From Streptomyces mutabilis (GTDB lineage Bacteria; Actinomycetota; Actinomycetes; Streptomycetales; Streptomycetaceae), in contig NZ_BMTT01000015.1 of NCBI RefSeq assembly GCF_014649815.1, positions 62,001 through 126,000 on the forward strand: a DNA stretch of 64,000 nt, in the 5' to 3' direction. Shown piece by piece: positions 20,374 to 29,028 of the stretch (its first letter is position 1; the number at the start of each line of letters is the position of its first letter). The notes beneath the pieces were generated by a model. That model was not told the DNA's origin and made no database searches. It saw only the letters and a program-made list of their open reading frames with translations. The position numbers and the translations under genes are program-made.

Positions 20374-21185
20374 GCGGGAACGTGCAGCTGCTGAACGACA
20401 CCCTCGCCGCGGCGAAGGCGGAGGGCCGCGCCGCCCTCATCGCCTACCTCCCGGCCGGCTTCCCGACCGTGGACGGCGGCATCGCGGCGGTCGAGGCCGC
20501 CCTCGACGGCGGCGCCGACGTCGTGGAGGTCGGACTGCCGCACAGCGACCCGGTCCTGGACGGTCCGGTCATCCAGACCGCCGACGACATCGCCCTGCGC
20601 GGCGGCCTGAAGATCGCCGACGTGATGCGGACGGTCCGGGAGGCGCACGCGGCCACCGGCAAGCCGATCCTCGTCATGACGTACTGGAACCCCATCGACC
20701 GCTACGGCGTGGAGCGCTTCACCGCCGAGCTGGCCGAGGCCGGCGGGGCCGGGTGCATCCTGCCCGACCTGCCCGTCCAGGAGTCGGCGCTGTGGCGGGA
20801 GCACGCGGACAAGCACGGGCTCGCCACCGTCTTCGTGGTCGCGCCCAGCAGCAAGGACGAACGGCTCGCCGAGATCACCGCGGCCGGCAGCGGCTTCGTC
20901 TACGCCGCCTCCCTGATGGGCGTCACCGGGACCCGTGAGACGGTCGGCGCGCAGGCCGAGGACCTGGTGCGGCGCACCCGCGCCACCACCGACACGCCGG
21001 TCTGCGTCGGGCTCGGCGTCTCCAACGCCGCCCAGGCCGCCGAGGTCGCCCGTTTCGCCGACGGCGTGATCGTCGGCTCGGCCTTCGTCAAGCGCATGCT
21101 GGACGCCCCCGACGCCGCGGCCGGCGTGGAGGGCGTCCGCGCGCTCGCCGCCGACCTGGCGAAGGGCGTGCGCGGACAGGCGTGA
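20370..21185 (+). CDS. trpA: Tryptophan synthase alpha chain
   Basis: 271 residues, barrel subunit that releases indole from indole-3-glycerol phosphate and passes it to TrpB. Catalytic Glu and Asp lie in [19 protein letters not shown] near residues 51 and 62; AYLPAGFPT near 25 and GLGVSN near 212 form the phosphate site. GTG 20370 overlaps the trpB stop. A strong hairpin (21228-21256) follows and should end the trp transcript. Confidence 0.97.
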
Positions 21186-21227
21186 CGGGACGCACGTGAC
21201 AGGGTCCCTCGTACGAGTGGTCCTGGG

Positions 21228-21256
21228 ACCGGGGAGGCGCGGTGCGCCTCCCCGGT
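21228..21256 (+). terminator. Hairpin terminator after trpA
   Basis: Perfect 13-bp stem (21228-21240 with 21244-21256) and a 3-nt loop, 42 nt after the trpA stop and followed by TCGTTCT. The next gene starts at 21271, so it lies inside that gene's upstream region. Confidence 0.75.
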
Positions 21257-21270
21257 TCGTTCTGCGGGGT

Positions 21271-22044
21271 GTGAGCGAGAAGAACCGAGAGGGAAGGCGC
21301 ACCGCCCGCCAGAAGCTGGCGGCCGAGCGCGAGAAGCAGAAGTCCAGGGACAAGCGCCGGCGCGCGCTGATCGTCGGCGCGAGCGTGGTGGGCGTCCTCG
21401 GGCTCGCGGCGGTGATCGGCGTGATCGCCGCCAACGCGGGCAAGGACGACGGCAGCGAGTCGTCCGGCCCGGTCGTGGCGCCCTCAGGGGCCCAGGGCAA
21501 GGACAGCCTCGCGATCCCGGTCGGCCAGGAGAGCGCCAAGTCGACGCTCGTCATCTGGGAGGACTTCCGCTGTCCGGCCTGCAAGGCCTTCGAGCTGGCG
21601 TACCGCGACACGATCCACGAGCTCACCGACGCCGGGCAGCTCAAGGTCGAGTACCACCTGGCGACCATCATCGACGGCAACATGGGCGGCACCGGCTCCC
21701 GCAAGGCCGCCAACGCGGCGGCCTGCGCCCAGGACGCCGGGAAGTTCCCGGCCTACCACGACGTGCTGTTCACCGACCAGCCCGCCGAGACCGACGACGC
21801 GTACGCCGACGAGGACAAGCTGCTCGACCTGGCGGGCAAGGTCGACGGCCTGGACACCACCGCGTTCCAGGAGTGCGTGAAGAACGGCACGCACAACAGC
21901 TGGGTGGAGAAGTCCAACGAGGCCTTCCGCTCCGGCGGCTTCAGCGGCACACCCACCGTCCTGCTGGACGGCAAGAACGTCTACCAGGACCGCTCCATGA
22001 CCCCGGCCAAGCTGAAGCAGCTGGTGGAGGACGCCAACAAGTAG
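21271..22044 (+). CDS. Membrane-anchored DsbA/thioredoxin-like protein
   Basis: 257 residues. A basic cytoplasmic start (about 1-31, many Lys/Arg) precedes one membrane helix at 32-54, then a DsbA-like domain outside the cell. The redox motif is CPAC (C101 and C104) in WEDFRCPACKAFE, and the cis-Pro loop is SGTPTVLLDG near 230. It probably oxidises or isomerises disulfides of exported proteins. GTG 21271 gives the usual N-terminus SEKNREGRRTARQ; the open frame from 21196 would add residues encoded across the trp terminator and is rejected. The gene precedes lgt, another envelope gene. Confidence 0.85.
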   Translation: MSEKNREGRRTARQKLAAEREKQKSRDKRRRALIVGASVVGVLGLAAVIGVIAANAGKDDGSESSGPVVAPSGAQGKDSLAIPVGQESAKSTLVIWEDFRCPACKAFELAYRDTIHELTDAGQLKVEYHLATIIDGNMGGTGSRKAANAAACAQDAGKFPAYHDVLFTDQPAETDDAYADEDKLLDLAGKVDGLDTTAFQECVKNGTHNSWVEKSNEAFRSGGFSGTPTVLLDGKNVYQDRSMTPAKLKQLVEDANK

Positions 22045-22117
22045 CGGACGGTGTTACGGACCCGTAGCCGGGCTGCCCGCCGCGGGCACCGCCCGACACG
22101 GTAGCGTCGACCCTGCC

Positions 22118-23098
22118 ATGGAACTTGCCTTCATTCCCAGCCCGTCGCGCGGGGTGCTGAACCTCGGTCCCATCCCGCTGCGCGGCTACGCGTTCTGCAT
22201 CATCATCGGCGTCTTCGTTGCCGTCTGGCTCGGCAACAAGCGCTGGATCGCCCGCGGCGGGCGGGCCGGCACGGTGGCCGACATCGCGGTCTGGGCCGTT
22301 CCCTTCGGCCTGATCGGCGGTCGGCTCTACCACGTGATCACGGACTACCAGCTGTACTTCAGCGAGGGCCGTGACTGGGTCGACGCCTTCAAGATCTGGG
22401 AGGGCGGGCTCGGCATCTGGGGCGCGATCGCGTTCGGCGCGGTGGGTGCCTGGATCGGCGCCCGGCGCCGGGGCGTCCCGATGCCCGCCTACGCCGACGC
22501 CGTCGCCCCCGGCATCGCCCTCGCGCAGGCCATCGGCCGCTGGGGCAACTGGTTCAACCAGGAGCTGTACGGCAAGGCCACCGACCTGCCCTGGGCCGTG
22601 GAGATCACCTCGTCGGCCGACGGACGGGTCCCGGGCACCTACCACCCGACGTTCCTGTACGAGTCGCTGTGGTGCATCGGCGTCGCCGTGCTCGTCATCT
22701 GGGCCGACCGCCGCTTCGAGCTCGGTCACGGGCGGGCGTTCGCGCTGTACGTCGCGGCCTACTGCGCGGGCCGCTTCTGGATCGAGTACATGCGCGTCGA
22801 CGACGCCCACCACATCCTGGGCCTCCGGCTCAACAACTGGACCGCGCTGTTCGTCTTCCTGCTCGCCGTGGTGTACATCGTGCTCTCGGCGCGGATGCGG
22901 CCGGGCCGGGAGGCCGTGGTCGAGCCCGGCGCGGAGTCCGTCGGCGGTGACGCCGGGGACGGCACGACGCGGGACGCCGGTTCCCGGGGCTCCGAGGACG
23001 CCGAGGGTGTCGTGGAGAACGAGGACACCGGCGACGCGGCCGTGAAGGACGCGGAGAAGGACGTGAAGGACGGGGCCGACTCGGCCAAGAAGTCCTGA
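22118..23098 (+). CDS. lgt: Prolipoprotein diacylglyceryl transferase
   Basis: 326 residues with about seven membrane helices. It transfers diacylglycerol from phosphatidylglycerol to the lipobox Cys of prolipoproteins. The Lgt signature GRWGNWFNQELYG lies near residue 140, with PIPLRGYAFCIIIG in the first helix and RLYHVITD near 70. The last 60 residues are an acidic, Gly-rich cytoplasmic tail (GDAGDGTTRDAGS), an extension common in Streptomyces Lgt. A TAGCGT lies 10 nt before the ATG. The terminator at 23124-23160 follows. Confidence 0.96.
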   Translation: MELAFIPSPSRGVLNLGPIPLRGYAFCIIIGVFVAVWLGNKRWIARGGRAGTVADIAVWAVPFGLIGGRLYHVITDYQLYFSEGRDWVDAFKIWEGGLGIWGAIAFGAVGAWIGARRRGVPMPAYADAVAPGIALAQAIGRWGNWFNQELYGKATDLPWAVEITSSADGRVPGTYHPTFLYESLWCIGVAVLVIWADRRFELGHGRAFALYVAAYCAGRFWIEYMRVDDAHHILGLRLNNWTALFVFLLAVVYIVLSARMRPGREAVVEPGAESVGGDAGDGTTRDAGSRGSEDAEGVVENEDTGDAAVKDAEKDVKDGADSAKKS

Positions 23099-23123
23099 CG
23101 CGGCGGTCGTCATCTCGTACGTC

Positions 23124-23160
23124 GCGGAGGGCGCCCGGAACGGATCCGGGCGCCCTCCGC
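23124..23160. terminator. Bidirectional terminator between lgt and the CitE-like gene
   Basis: Perfect 16-bp stem (23124-23139 with 23145-23160) and a 5-nt loop between two convergent genes. Confidence 0.8.
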
Positions 23161-23179
23161 GTTCGTCGGGACACCGGCG

Positions 23180-24004
23180 TCAGGACAGCGCGGGCCGCCG
23201 GGCCAGCGACAGGGTGCGCCGGGCCGTCGCCACCACCGCCGCGTCGACGAACCGCCCGTCCGGCAGGGCCAGCGCGCCCGGTTGCGCGGTGGCCGCCTTC
23301 ACGATCGTCTCCGCCTCCTCCAGCTCCCGCTCGGTCGGCAGGTACGCCCGCTCGATGATCGGCAGTTGGCGTGGGTGGATCGCCGCGCGGCCTAGGAAGC
23401 CCAGGGCCCGGCCGTGCGCGCAGGACGCCGCCAGACCCTCCAGGTCCCGGGTGTCCGGATGCACCGTCTGCGACGGCGGCGCCAGACGTGCCGCCCGCGC
23501 GGCCACGACCACTCGCGAACGCGACCAGTCCAGTCCCGGGTCGCCGCCTACCCCCAGGTCGGCACGGAGATCGGCCTCCCCGAGGGCGATGCCGCGCAGC
23601 GACGGATGGGCGGCCGCGATCGCGTACGCCCGCTCCACACCCAGGGCGGTCTCCAGCAGCGCGTACAGGGGCGGTCCGCCGGTGGCCGCCGCGACACCGG
23701 CGACCTGTTCGGGAGAGGTCACCTTGGGCAGCCGCAGCCCGGACAGCCCCGGCAGCGCGGCCAGCGCCGCGAGGTCGGCCGCGGCCAGGGGCCCGTCCAG
23801 GGCGTTGACGCGGACGTGGACCGGCACCGGCTGCGGCTCGCAGAGCAGCTCGGCGGTGGCCTCGCGGGCGTAGCGCTTGCGGTCGGGGGCGACCGCGTCC
23901 TCCAGGTCGATCACCACCACGTCGGCACCTGCGGCCAGCGCCTTGGTCACCACCCGGGGCCGGTCTCCGGGGGCGTACAACCAGGTCAGCACGGGTGCGG
24001 TCAT
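23180..24004 (-). CDS. HpcH/HpaI aldolase / citrate lyase beta-like protein (CitE family)
   Basis: 274 residues. LYAPGDRPR near the N-terminus, VVVIDLEDAV (metal ligands) near 33, an LLETALGVE stretch near 130 and GEADLRAD near 155 define the CoA-ester lyase branch (CitE, malyl-CoA or citramalyl-CoA lyase). Such enzymes cleave 3-hydroxyacyl-CoA esters to acetyl-CoA and an oxo acid. It is the last gene of the six-gene leftward operon and overlaps the CoA-transferase stop by 4 nt, so the transferase may supply its CoA substrate. The actual acid is unknown. Confidence 0.8.
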   Translation of the reverse strand: MTAPVLTWLYAPGDRPRVVTKALAAGADVVVIDLEDAVAPDRKRYAREATAELLCEPQPVPVHVRVNALDGPLAAADLAALAALPGLSGLRLPKVTSPEQVAGVAAATGGPPLYALLETALGVERAYAIAAAHPSLRGIALGEADLRADLGVGGDPGLDWSRSRVVVAARAARLAPPSQTVHPDTRDLEGLAASCAHGRALGFLGRAAIHPRQLPIIERAYLPTERELEEAETIVKAATAQPGALALPDGRFVDAAVVATARRTLSLARRPALS

Positions 24005-25200
24005 ACGACGCCCTCCTCACGCAGCTCCTTCACGTCCGCCGGGGCCAGGCCCAGCTCGGTCAGCACCTCCTCGGTGTCCGCACCGTGCGGGCGGCCCGCC
24101 CAGCGGATCGCGCCGGGCGTGGCGGAGAGCCGGAAGAGGACGTTCTGCATGCGCAGCGGGCCGAGCTCCGGATCGTCGACCGTGGTGACGGTGTCGAGGG
24201 CCCGGTACTGGGGGTCGGCCATCACGTCCCGCACGTCCTGCACCGGGGCGACGGCCGCCTCCGCCTTCTCGAAGGCCGCCAGCACGTGGGCGCGGCTGTG
24301 CCGGGCGATCCAGTCGCCGACCGCCGCGTCGAGCACGTCGGCGTGCCGGGCGCGGTCGGCGCCCGACCCGAACCAGGGCTCGTCGACCAGTTCGGGTCGC
24401 CCCACCAGCCGCATCACGCGCTCGGCGACCGACTGGGCGGAGGTGGAGACGGCGACCCAGGTGCCGTCGGCGGTGCGGTAGGTGTTGCGGGGCGCGTTGT
24501 TCTGGGACCGGTTCCCGGTGCGGGGCTGCACGTGGCCGAGCTGGTCGTACCAGGTGGGCTGCGGGCCCAGCACGGTCAGGATCGGCTCGATGATCGCCAT
24601 GTCGACGACCTGTCCCTCGCCGGTGCGGTCCCGGGCGGCCAGCGCCGTCATCACGGCGTACGCGGTCGCCAGGGCGGCGATGGAGTCGGCGAGCCCGAAC
24701 GGGGGCAGCGTCGGGGGTGCGTCCGGCTCGCCGGTCATCGCGGCGAAACCGCTCATGGCCTCGGCCAGGGTGCCGAAGCCGGGGCGGCGCGCGTACGGGC
24801 CGAACTGTCCGAAGCCGGTGACGCGGGTGAGGACCAGGCGCGGGTTGACGGCGGACAGCTCGTCCCAGCCCAGGTCCCACTTCTCCAGGGTGCCGGGGCG
24901 GAAGTTCTCGACGACGACGTCGGCGGTCGCGGCGAGGCGGAGGAGGGTGGCGCGGCCGGCGGGCTTGGAGAGATCCAGGGTGATGGTGCGCTTGTTGCGG
25001 CCCAGCACCTTCCACCACAGGCCGATGCCGTCCTTGGACGGGCCGTGGCCCCGGGACGGATCCGGTCGCCGGGGGTGTTCCACCTTGATCACCTCGGCGC
25101 CGAAGTCCCCGAGCACGGTGGCGGCGAGGGGGCCCGCGAAAAGGGTGGCCAGGTCGAGGACGCGCAGGCCGGTCAGCGGAGCGGGAGCGGGGTGAGTCAC
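24001..25200 (-). CDS. CaiB/BaiF-type (family III) CoA-transferase
   Basis: 399 residues. LTGLRVLDLATLFAGPLA at the start, a KVEHP turn, WKVLGRNKRTITLDL near 70, the ENFRPGTLEKWDLG segment near 105, and the Asp in PFGLADS, which fits the catalytic Asp of the family. These enzymes move CoA between carboxylic acids by a covalent intermediate. GTG 25200 is chosen because it overlaps the preceding stop by 4 nt; ATG 25215 would overlap by 19 nt. Its stop overlaps the CitE-like gene. Donor and acceptor unknown. Confidence 0.85.
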   Translation of the reverse strand: MTHPAPAPLTGLRVLDLATLFAGPLAATVLGDFGAEVIKVEHPRRPDPSRGHGPSKDGIGLWWKVLGRNKRTITLDLSKPAGRATLLRLAATADVVVENFRPGTLEKWDLGWDELSAVNPRLVLTRVTGFGQFGPYARRPGFGTLAEAMSGFAAMTGEPDAPPTLPPFGLADSIAALATAYAVMTALAARDRTGEGQVVDMAIIEPILTVLGPQPTWYDQLGHVQPRTGNRSQNNAPRNTYRTADGTWVAVSTSAQSVAERVMRLVGRPELVDEPWFGSGADRARHADVLDAAVGDWIARHSRAHVLAAFEKAEAAVAPVQDVRDVMADPQYRALDTVTTVDDPELGPLRMQNVLFRLSATPGAIRWAGRPHGADTEEVLTELGLAPADVKELREEGVV

Positions 25201-26570
25201 GACGGGCCGGGGCATGGGCGGGTGGCCTCCGTGTGGGTGAGGTGGGCGAGGGTGTCGAAGCCGATGCCGTCGAAGTCGCCGACGGAGGTGGTCAGACGGT
25301 TCTTCAGCGGCGCCGTCCAGTGCTCGGGCAGGGCGGCGGGGGAGCCGGCGAGCAGACCGGCGACGCTGCCGACGGTGGCGCCGTTGGAGTCGGTGTCCCA
25401 GCCGCCCGACACCGCACGGGAGACCGAGCCGGTGAAGTCGCCGTCCGCGTGGGTGAGGGCGGCGGCGATCAGCGCGGTGTTGGGGACGGCGTGCACCCAG
25501 TGGTGGTCGGGGGAGTGGCGGGCGTGCAGGGCGTCCACGACCGTGTCGAAGTCGGAGTGCCGCCCGGCGAGGTGGACGGCGTGGCGGACGGCCTCGGCGA
25601 GGCGGGAGCCGGGCGGTACGACCGTGAGACCGGTGCGCAGACAGGTGTGGACGTCGTGCGCGCCGGTCGCGGCGGTGGCGAGGACGGCCGCGGCGAACAT
25701 CGCCGCGTGGACTCCGACCCCGGTGTGGGTGAGGGTCGCGTCCCGGTGGGCCTGCTCGGCTGCGGCGGCCGGGTCGCCGGGGTTGGTCCAGCCGTGCACG
25801 TCGGCGCGGATCAGGGCGCCGATCCACTCGCGGAACGGATTGCGGTGGCGGGCGGTGTGCGGGGGTTCGAGACCGCAGAGCAGGTTGCGGTAGGCGACGC
25901 GTTCGGCGGTGAAGGCGCGGCCGGCGGGGAGTTCGTCGAGCCAGAGGCGGGCCACGTCGGCGGTGGTGAAGGCCCTGCCGTGGCGTTGCAGGAGCCGCAG
26001 GTCGAGGAGAGGGTAGTTGAGGTCGTCGTCCTCGGGCATCCCGTCGATGTTCTCGGCCAGGGAGGTGGACGCCGAGCGGCGGTTCCAGGGGTGGGCGGCG
26101 AGGAGGTCGGCGGCGACTCCCCGGGCGGTGAAGTAGTCGGTCGGGGGCCAGTTGCCGGCCGCCCGGCCGAGGAGACGGATGCCGGTCAGGGGGAGCTTCT
26201 CGACGGGCTTGCCCAGGAGGCAGCCGACGGCCCGGCCGAACCAGGCGGCTTCCAGGCGGGCGGGGGACACGGTCGCGGGGCGGGGGGCGGGCCAGTCCGG
26301 GCACAGGGCCTTGATCCGGTCGAGGTCCGTCGGTTCCTTCTCCGTCAAGGGGCTGGGCAGATCGGCCAGTTCGTCCAGGAGGTCCTCCGCCAGCAGGCGG
26401 AGGTAGGGGGAGGCCGGCCGGGGGGACGCGCCTGCCCGGGGCGGGGCCTCGCAGCCGCCCGCCGCCCGCCAGCGGGCCGCGACCGCCGAGGGGTTGCGGC
26501 CGTCGAGCCGCGCCTGGCGCAGCTCGGCTCCGATCAGGTCTTCGGGCTGGACCCAGGTCAGGCGGAGCAT
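25197..26570 (-). CDS. ADP-ribosylglycohydrolase-fold protein (fourth in operon order)
   Basis: 457 residues, with about 95 extra residues before the ARH fold. The fold begins at AAWFGRAVGCLLGKPVEKL; the first metal motif reads MPEDDDLNYPLL instead of the classic TDDT, and the second is GGWDTDSNGATVGSVAGLL, with the D-x-D-S ligands present. It should bind two metals and may hydrolyse an ADP-ribosyl or related N- or O-glycosidic bond. It starts 13 nt inside the end of the 26558-27751 gene. The N-terminal part matches nothing I recognise. Confidence 0.8.
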   Translation of the reverse strand: MLRLTWVQPEDLIGAELRQARLDGRNPSAVAARWRAAGGCEAPPRAGASPRPASPYLRLLAEDLLDELADLPSPLTEKEPTDLDRIKALCPDWPAPRPATVSPARLEAAWFGRAVGCLLGKPVEKLPLTGIRLLGRAAGNWPPTDYFTARGVAADLLAAHPWNRRSASTSLAENIDGMPEDDDLNYPLLDLRLLQRHGRAFTTADVARLWLDELPAGRAFTAERVAYRNLLCGLEPPHTARHRNPFREWIGALIRADVHGWTNPGDPAAAAEQAHRDATLTHTGVGVHAAMFAAAVLATAATGAHDVHTCLRTGLTVVPPGSRLAEAVRHAVHLAGRHSDFDTVVDALHARHSPDHHWVHAVPNTALIAAALTHADGDFTGSVSRAVSGGWDTDSNGATVGSVAGLLAGSPAALPEHWTAPLKNRLTTSVGDFDGIGFDTLAHLTHTEATRPCPGPS

Positions 26571-27751
26571 CCCGCGCCCCCGATCGCGGCGAACGCCTCC
26601 TCGTGCGCGCGGCGCCGTTGTACGTCACGCTCGAAGACCTCCCGCGCGACCTCGGTGAGCGTCGCCGCCGGTGCCCACAGGTCCAGCCGGCTCGCCTCCG
26701 CGACCGTCTTGGCCCAGTCCTCGGGCACCGGTGAGCCCAGCGCCCCGGCCAGCGCGCCCGCCATCGTGGCGATGGAGTCGCAGTCGCGGCCGTAGTTCAC
26801 CGCACCCAGGACCGCGTGCCGGAAGTCTCCGCCGGAGACGAGCAGCATGCCGAGGGCGACGGGCAGTTCCTCGATCGCGTGCAGCCGGGACGGGCGGCGG
26901 GCTCCGAGCGAGGGCGCGCGGTAGTCGGCGCCCACCGTGTCGTAGGGGGCGACCGCCACCCGCAGCGGCGCGAGCGCCGACTCGAAGTCCGAGTACCCCG
27001 CGGCCACTTCGCAGACCGCCTCGATTGCCGCTCGGGTGCCGTCCTTCGCCAGGGACAGACAGGCGGCCACCACCGACTCCGGCGTCGCCCCGGGTGCGCA
27101 GGCCGCGGCCACCGCCGCCGCGAGGACACCGGCCGCCTCGCGGCCGTACGACGACTGGTGGGCGCCCGCGACGTCCAGCGCCTCGGCGTACGCCCCAACC
27201 GGGTTGGCGGCGTTGACCAGGCCGACCGGGGCCATGTACATCGAGGCACCGCAGTTGACGATGTTGCCGGTGCCCGCCTCGCGCGGGTCGACGTGGCCGT
27301 AGTGGATCCTGGCCACCAGCCACTTCTCCGCCAGGAAGATCCGCTGGAGGGGCAGCGCCTCGGCCTCCAGTTCCGGGATCCAGCGCGGGTTCGTCATCAG
27401 GTCCGGGACCAGGTGCTCGGCGACCGCGTGGGCGTCGAGGTGGTCGCGGACCGTGTCGTAGACCCGGACCAGCGCGTGGGTCATCAGGGTGTCGTCGGTG
27501 ACGTGGCCGTCGCCCTTGTGGTACGGCGCGATGGGGCGGGCGGTGCGCCAATCGTCGCCGTTCCAGGGGCCGACGATCCCGTTCACGCGGCCGCCGTGGC
27601 GTTCGAGGATCTGCTCGGGGGAGTATCCCTCGACGGGGCCGCCGAGCGCGTCGCCGACCGCCGCGCCGACGAGGGCGCCGGTGATGCGCTCGTCCAGGGG
27701 CGTCGTCGTGTCGCCGCCGCGGGTCGCGGTGGGTGTGCTGGGTGTCGTCAT
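26558..27751 (-). CDS. ADP-ribosylglycohydrolase-fold protein (third in operon order)
   Basis: 397 residues with intact family motifs: GALVGAAVGDALGGPVEG near residue 24, VTDDTLMTHAL near 85 (first metal site) and NYGRDCDSIATMAGALAGAL near 330 (second metal site). Of the four paralogues this and the first look most likely to be active. ARH/DraG enzymes remove ADP-ribose from proteins, nucleic acids or small molecules in the cytoplasm. ATG 27751 overlaps the preceding stop by 4 nt (ATGA). The natural substrate cannot be read from the sequence. Confidence 0.85.
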   Translation of the reverse strand: MTTPSTPTATRGGDTTTPLDERITGALVGAAVGDALGGPVEGYSPEQILERHGGRVNGIVGPWNGDDWRTARPIAPYHKGDGHVTDDTLMTHALVRVYDTVRDHLDAHAVAEHLVPDLMTNPRWIPELEAEALPLQRIFLAEKWLVARIHYGHVDPREAGTGNIVNCGASMYMAPVGLVNAANPVGAYAEALDVAGAHQSSYGREAAGVLAAAVAAACAPGATPESVVAACLSLAKDGTRAAIEAVCEVAAGYSDFESALAPLRVAVAPYDTVGADYRAPSLGARRPSRLHAIEELPVALGMLLVSGGDFRHAVLGAVNYGRDCDSIATMAGALAGALGSPVPEDWAKTVAEASRLDLWAPAATLTEVAREVFERDVQRRRAHEEAFAAIGGAGCSA

Positions 27752-29028
27752 GCCGGGTGCGGTCCTTCCGGTCGGGGCCGGTGCGTGGCGTGCAGGAGTC
27801 CGGCGAGTTCGACCAGGTCGGTGCCGGTGAGCCGGGGCAGTGCGCAGCCGGACAGCGTCCGGCACGTCTCCCGCCAGGACGCGGGGATCGCAGCGCCGCC
27901 GCCCAGGGCGCCGGTGAGGGCGCCGGCCAGCGCGGGGGCGGAGTCCGCGACCCGCGAGAGGCAGGCCGCCGCCGGCACCGCCTCCGCGATGCGGCCTCCG
28001 GCGGCGGTGGCGAGGGCGAGGGCGACCGGGACGGTCTCGGCGGCGGCGATGCCGTAGCTGTAGACGTGGTCGACGATTCTGTGTTCCAGCAGCGGGACGA
28101 GCGCGAAGGTGCTCTCGGCGTCCGCCGCGAGGGCCAGTGCCTGGCGGGCGTTGCGGCCGATCTCCGTCTCCTCGGGGAGTTCGGCGAGCGCCGCCGCCAC
28201 GCAGGCGCGTACGCCGGCGCCGTCGAGGGCGCAGGCCAGGGCCGCCGCCATCGCCCGGGCGCCGTGCACGCCGTCGCCGTCCTGGGTGTAGCGGGCGTCG
28301 AACTCGGCGAGGTCGGCGGCGGGGCGCGGGGCGCCGGGGTGGGCGACGGCGAGGACGCAGGCGCGGACGCAGGCGGCGTCGTCGAAGTAGTGCGGGTTGT
28401 CGTGGCCGGTGGCGGGCGGGCGCAGACCGGTGGCGAGGTTGCCGAGCCCGGCCCGGACCGAGATGCGGGCCCGCAGCGGCAGCACCGCCGACTCGGCCTC
28501 CAGGGCGCGGTCCGTCGCCGCGGCCACCTCGCTGGCTACGGCGTTCCAGGTCAGGTCGATCGCGGCCCGCATCCGCCGCTCCCGGCTCAGGTCGCCGAGC
28601 GCCGCATCGTCCCCGGCCCGCAGCACCGCCTCCGCCGCGAACGCCGCCCACTCGGCGTCGTCGGAGGGGCCGAGGCGCAGCGGCTCCGGGGGCTGGTTCA
28701 GCGCGATGGGCACGGGGAGGGTGGTGGTGGCGTTCTGCTCGGCGAAGGTGTCCAGCTCGCGGGTGAGGCGGCGGGTCCACTCAGGCATCCGCGCGGCCCG
28801 GTGCCGGGCGGCGGGCCAGCCTGCGGCGTCTCCGGCGGCGAGCCCGAGGAGCAGGCCCTCGATGCGATCGCCCGCGGGGTGGTCGGGCCACGCGGCAGTG
28901 CGGTGCGTCGTGGCGGTTCCGGACAGCGAGCGGTGCCCGCTCCCGGCGGGTGCGGGCGCCTCCGGCGCGTCGGGCGGGGCGACGTACGCGGTGGTGGCCG
29001 GCTCCTCGCCGGGCCGTCCCCTGGTCAC
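27748..29028 (-). CDS. Degenerate ADP-ribosylglycohydrolase-fold protein (second in operon order)
   Basis: 426 residues. EGLLLGLAAGDAAGWPA marks the start of the ARH fold, after about 60 disordered residues. Where the paralogues have TDDT this one reads NATTTLPVP, and the C-terminal ligand motif is LSRVADSAPALAGAL, with Val in place of the first Asp. It keeps the fold but lacks most metal ligands, so it is probably inactive and may act as a regulator or partner subunit. GTG 29028 overlaps the first gene's stop (GTGA). The frame is intact, so it is not a decaying gene. Confidence 0.75.
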   Translation of the reverse strand: MTRGRPGEEPATTAYVAPPDAPEAPAPAGSGHRSLSGTATTHRTAAWPDHPAGDRIEGLLLGLAAGDAAGWPAARHRAARMPEWTRRLTRELDTFAEQNATTTLPVPIALNQPPEPLRLGPSDDAEWAAFAAEAVLRAGDDAALGDLSRERRMRAAIDLTWNAVASEVAAATDRALEAESAVLPLRARISVRAGLGNLATGLRPPATGHDNPHYFDDAACVRACVLAVAHPGAPRPAADLAEFDARYTQDGDGVHGARAMAAALACALDGAGVRACVAAALAELPEETEIGRNARQALALAADAESTFALVPLLEHRIVDHVYSYGIAAAETVPVALALATAAGGRIAEAVPAAACLSRVADSAPALAGALTGALGGGAAIPASWRETCRTLSGCALPRLTGTDLVELAGLLHATHRPRPEGPHPA

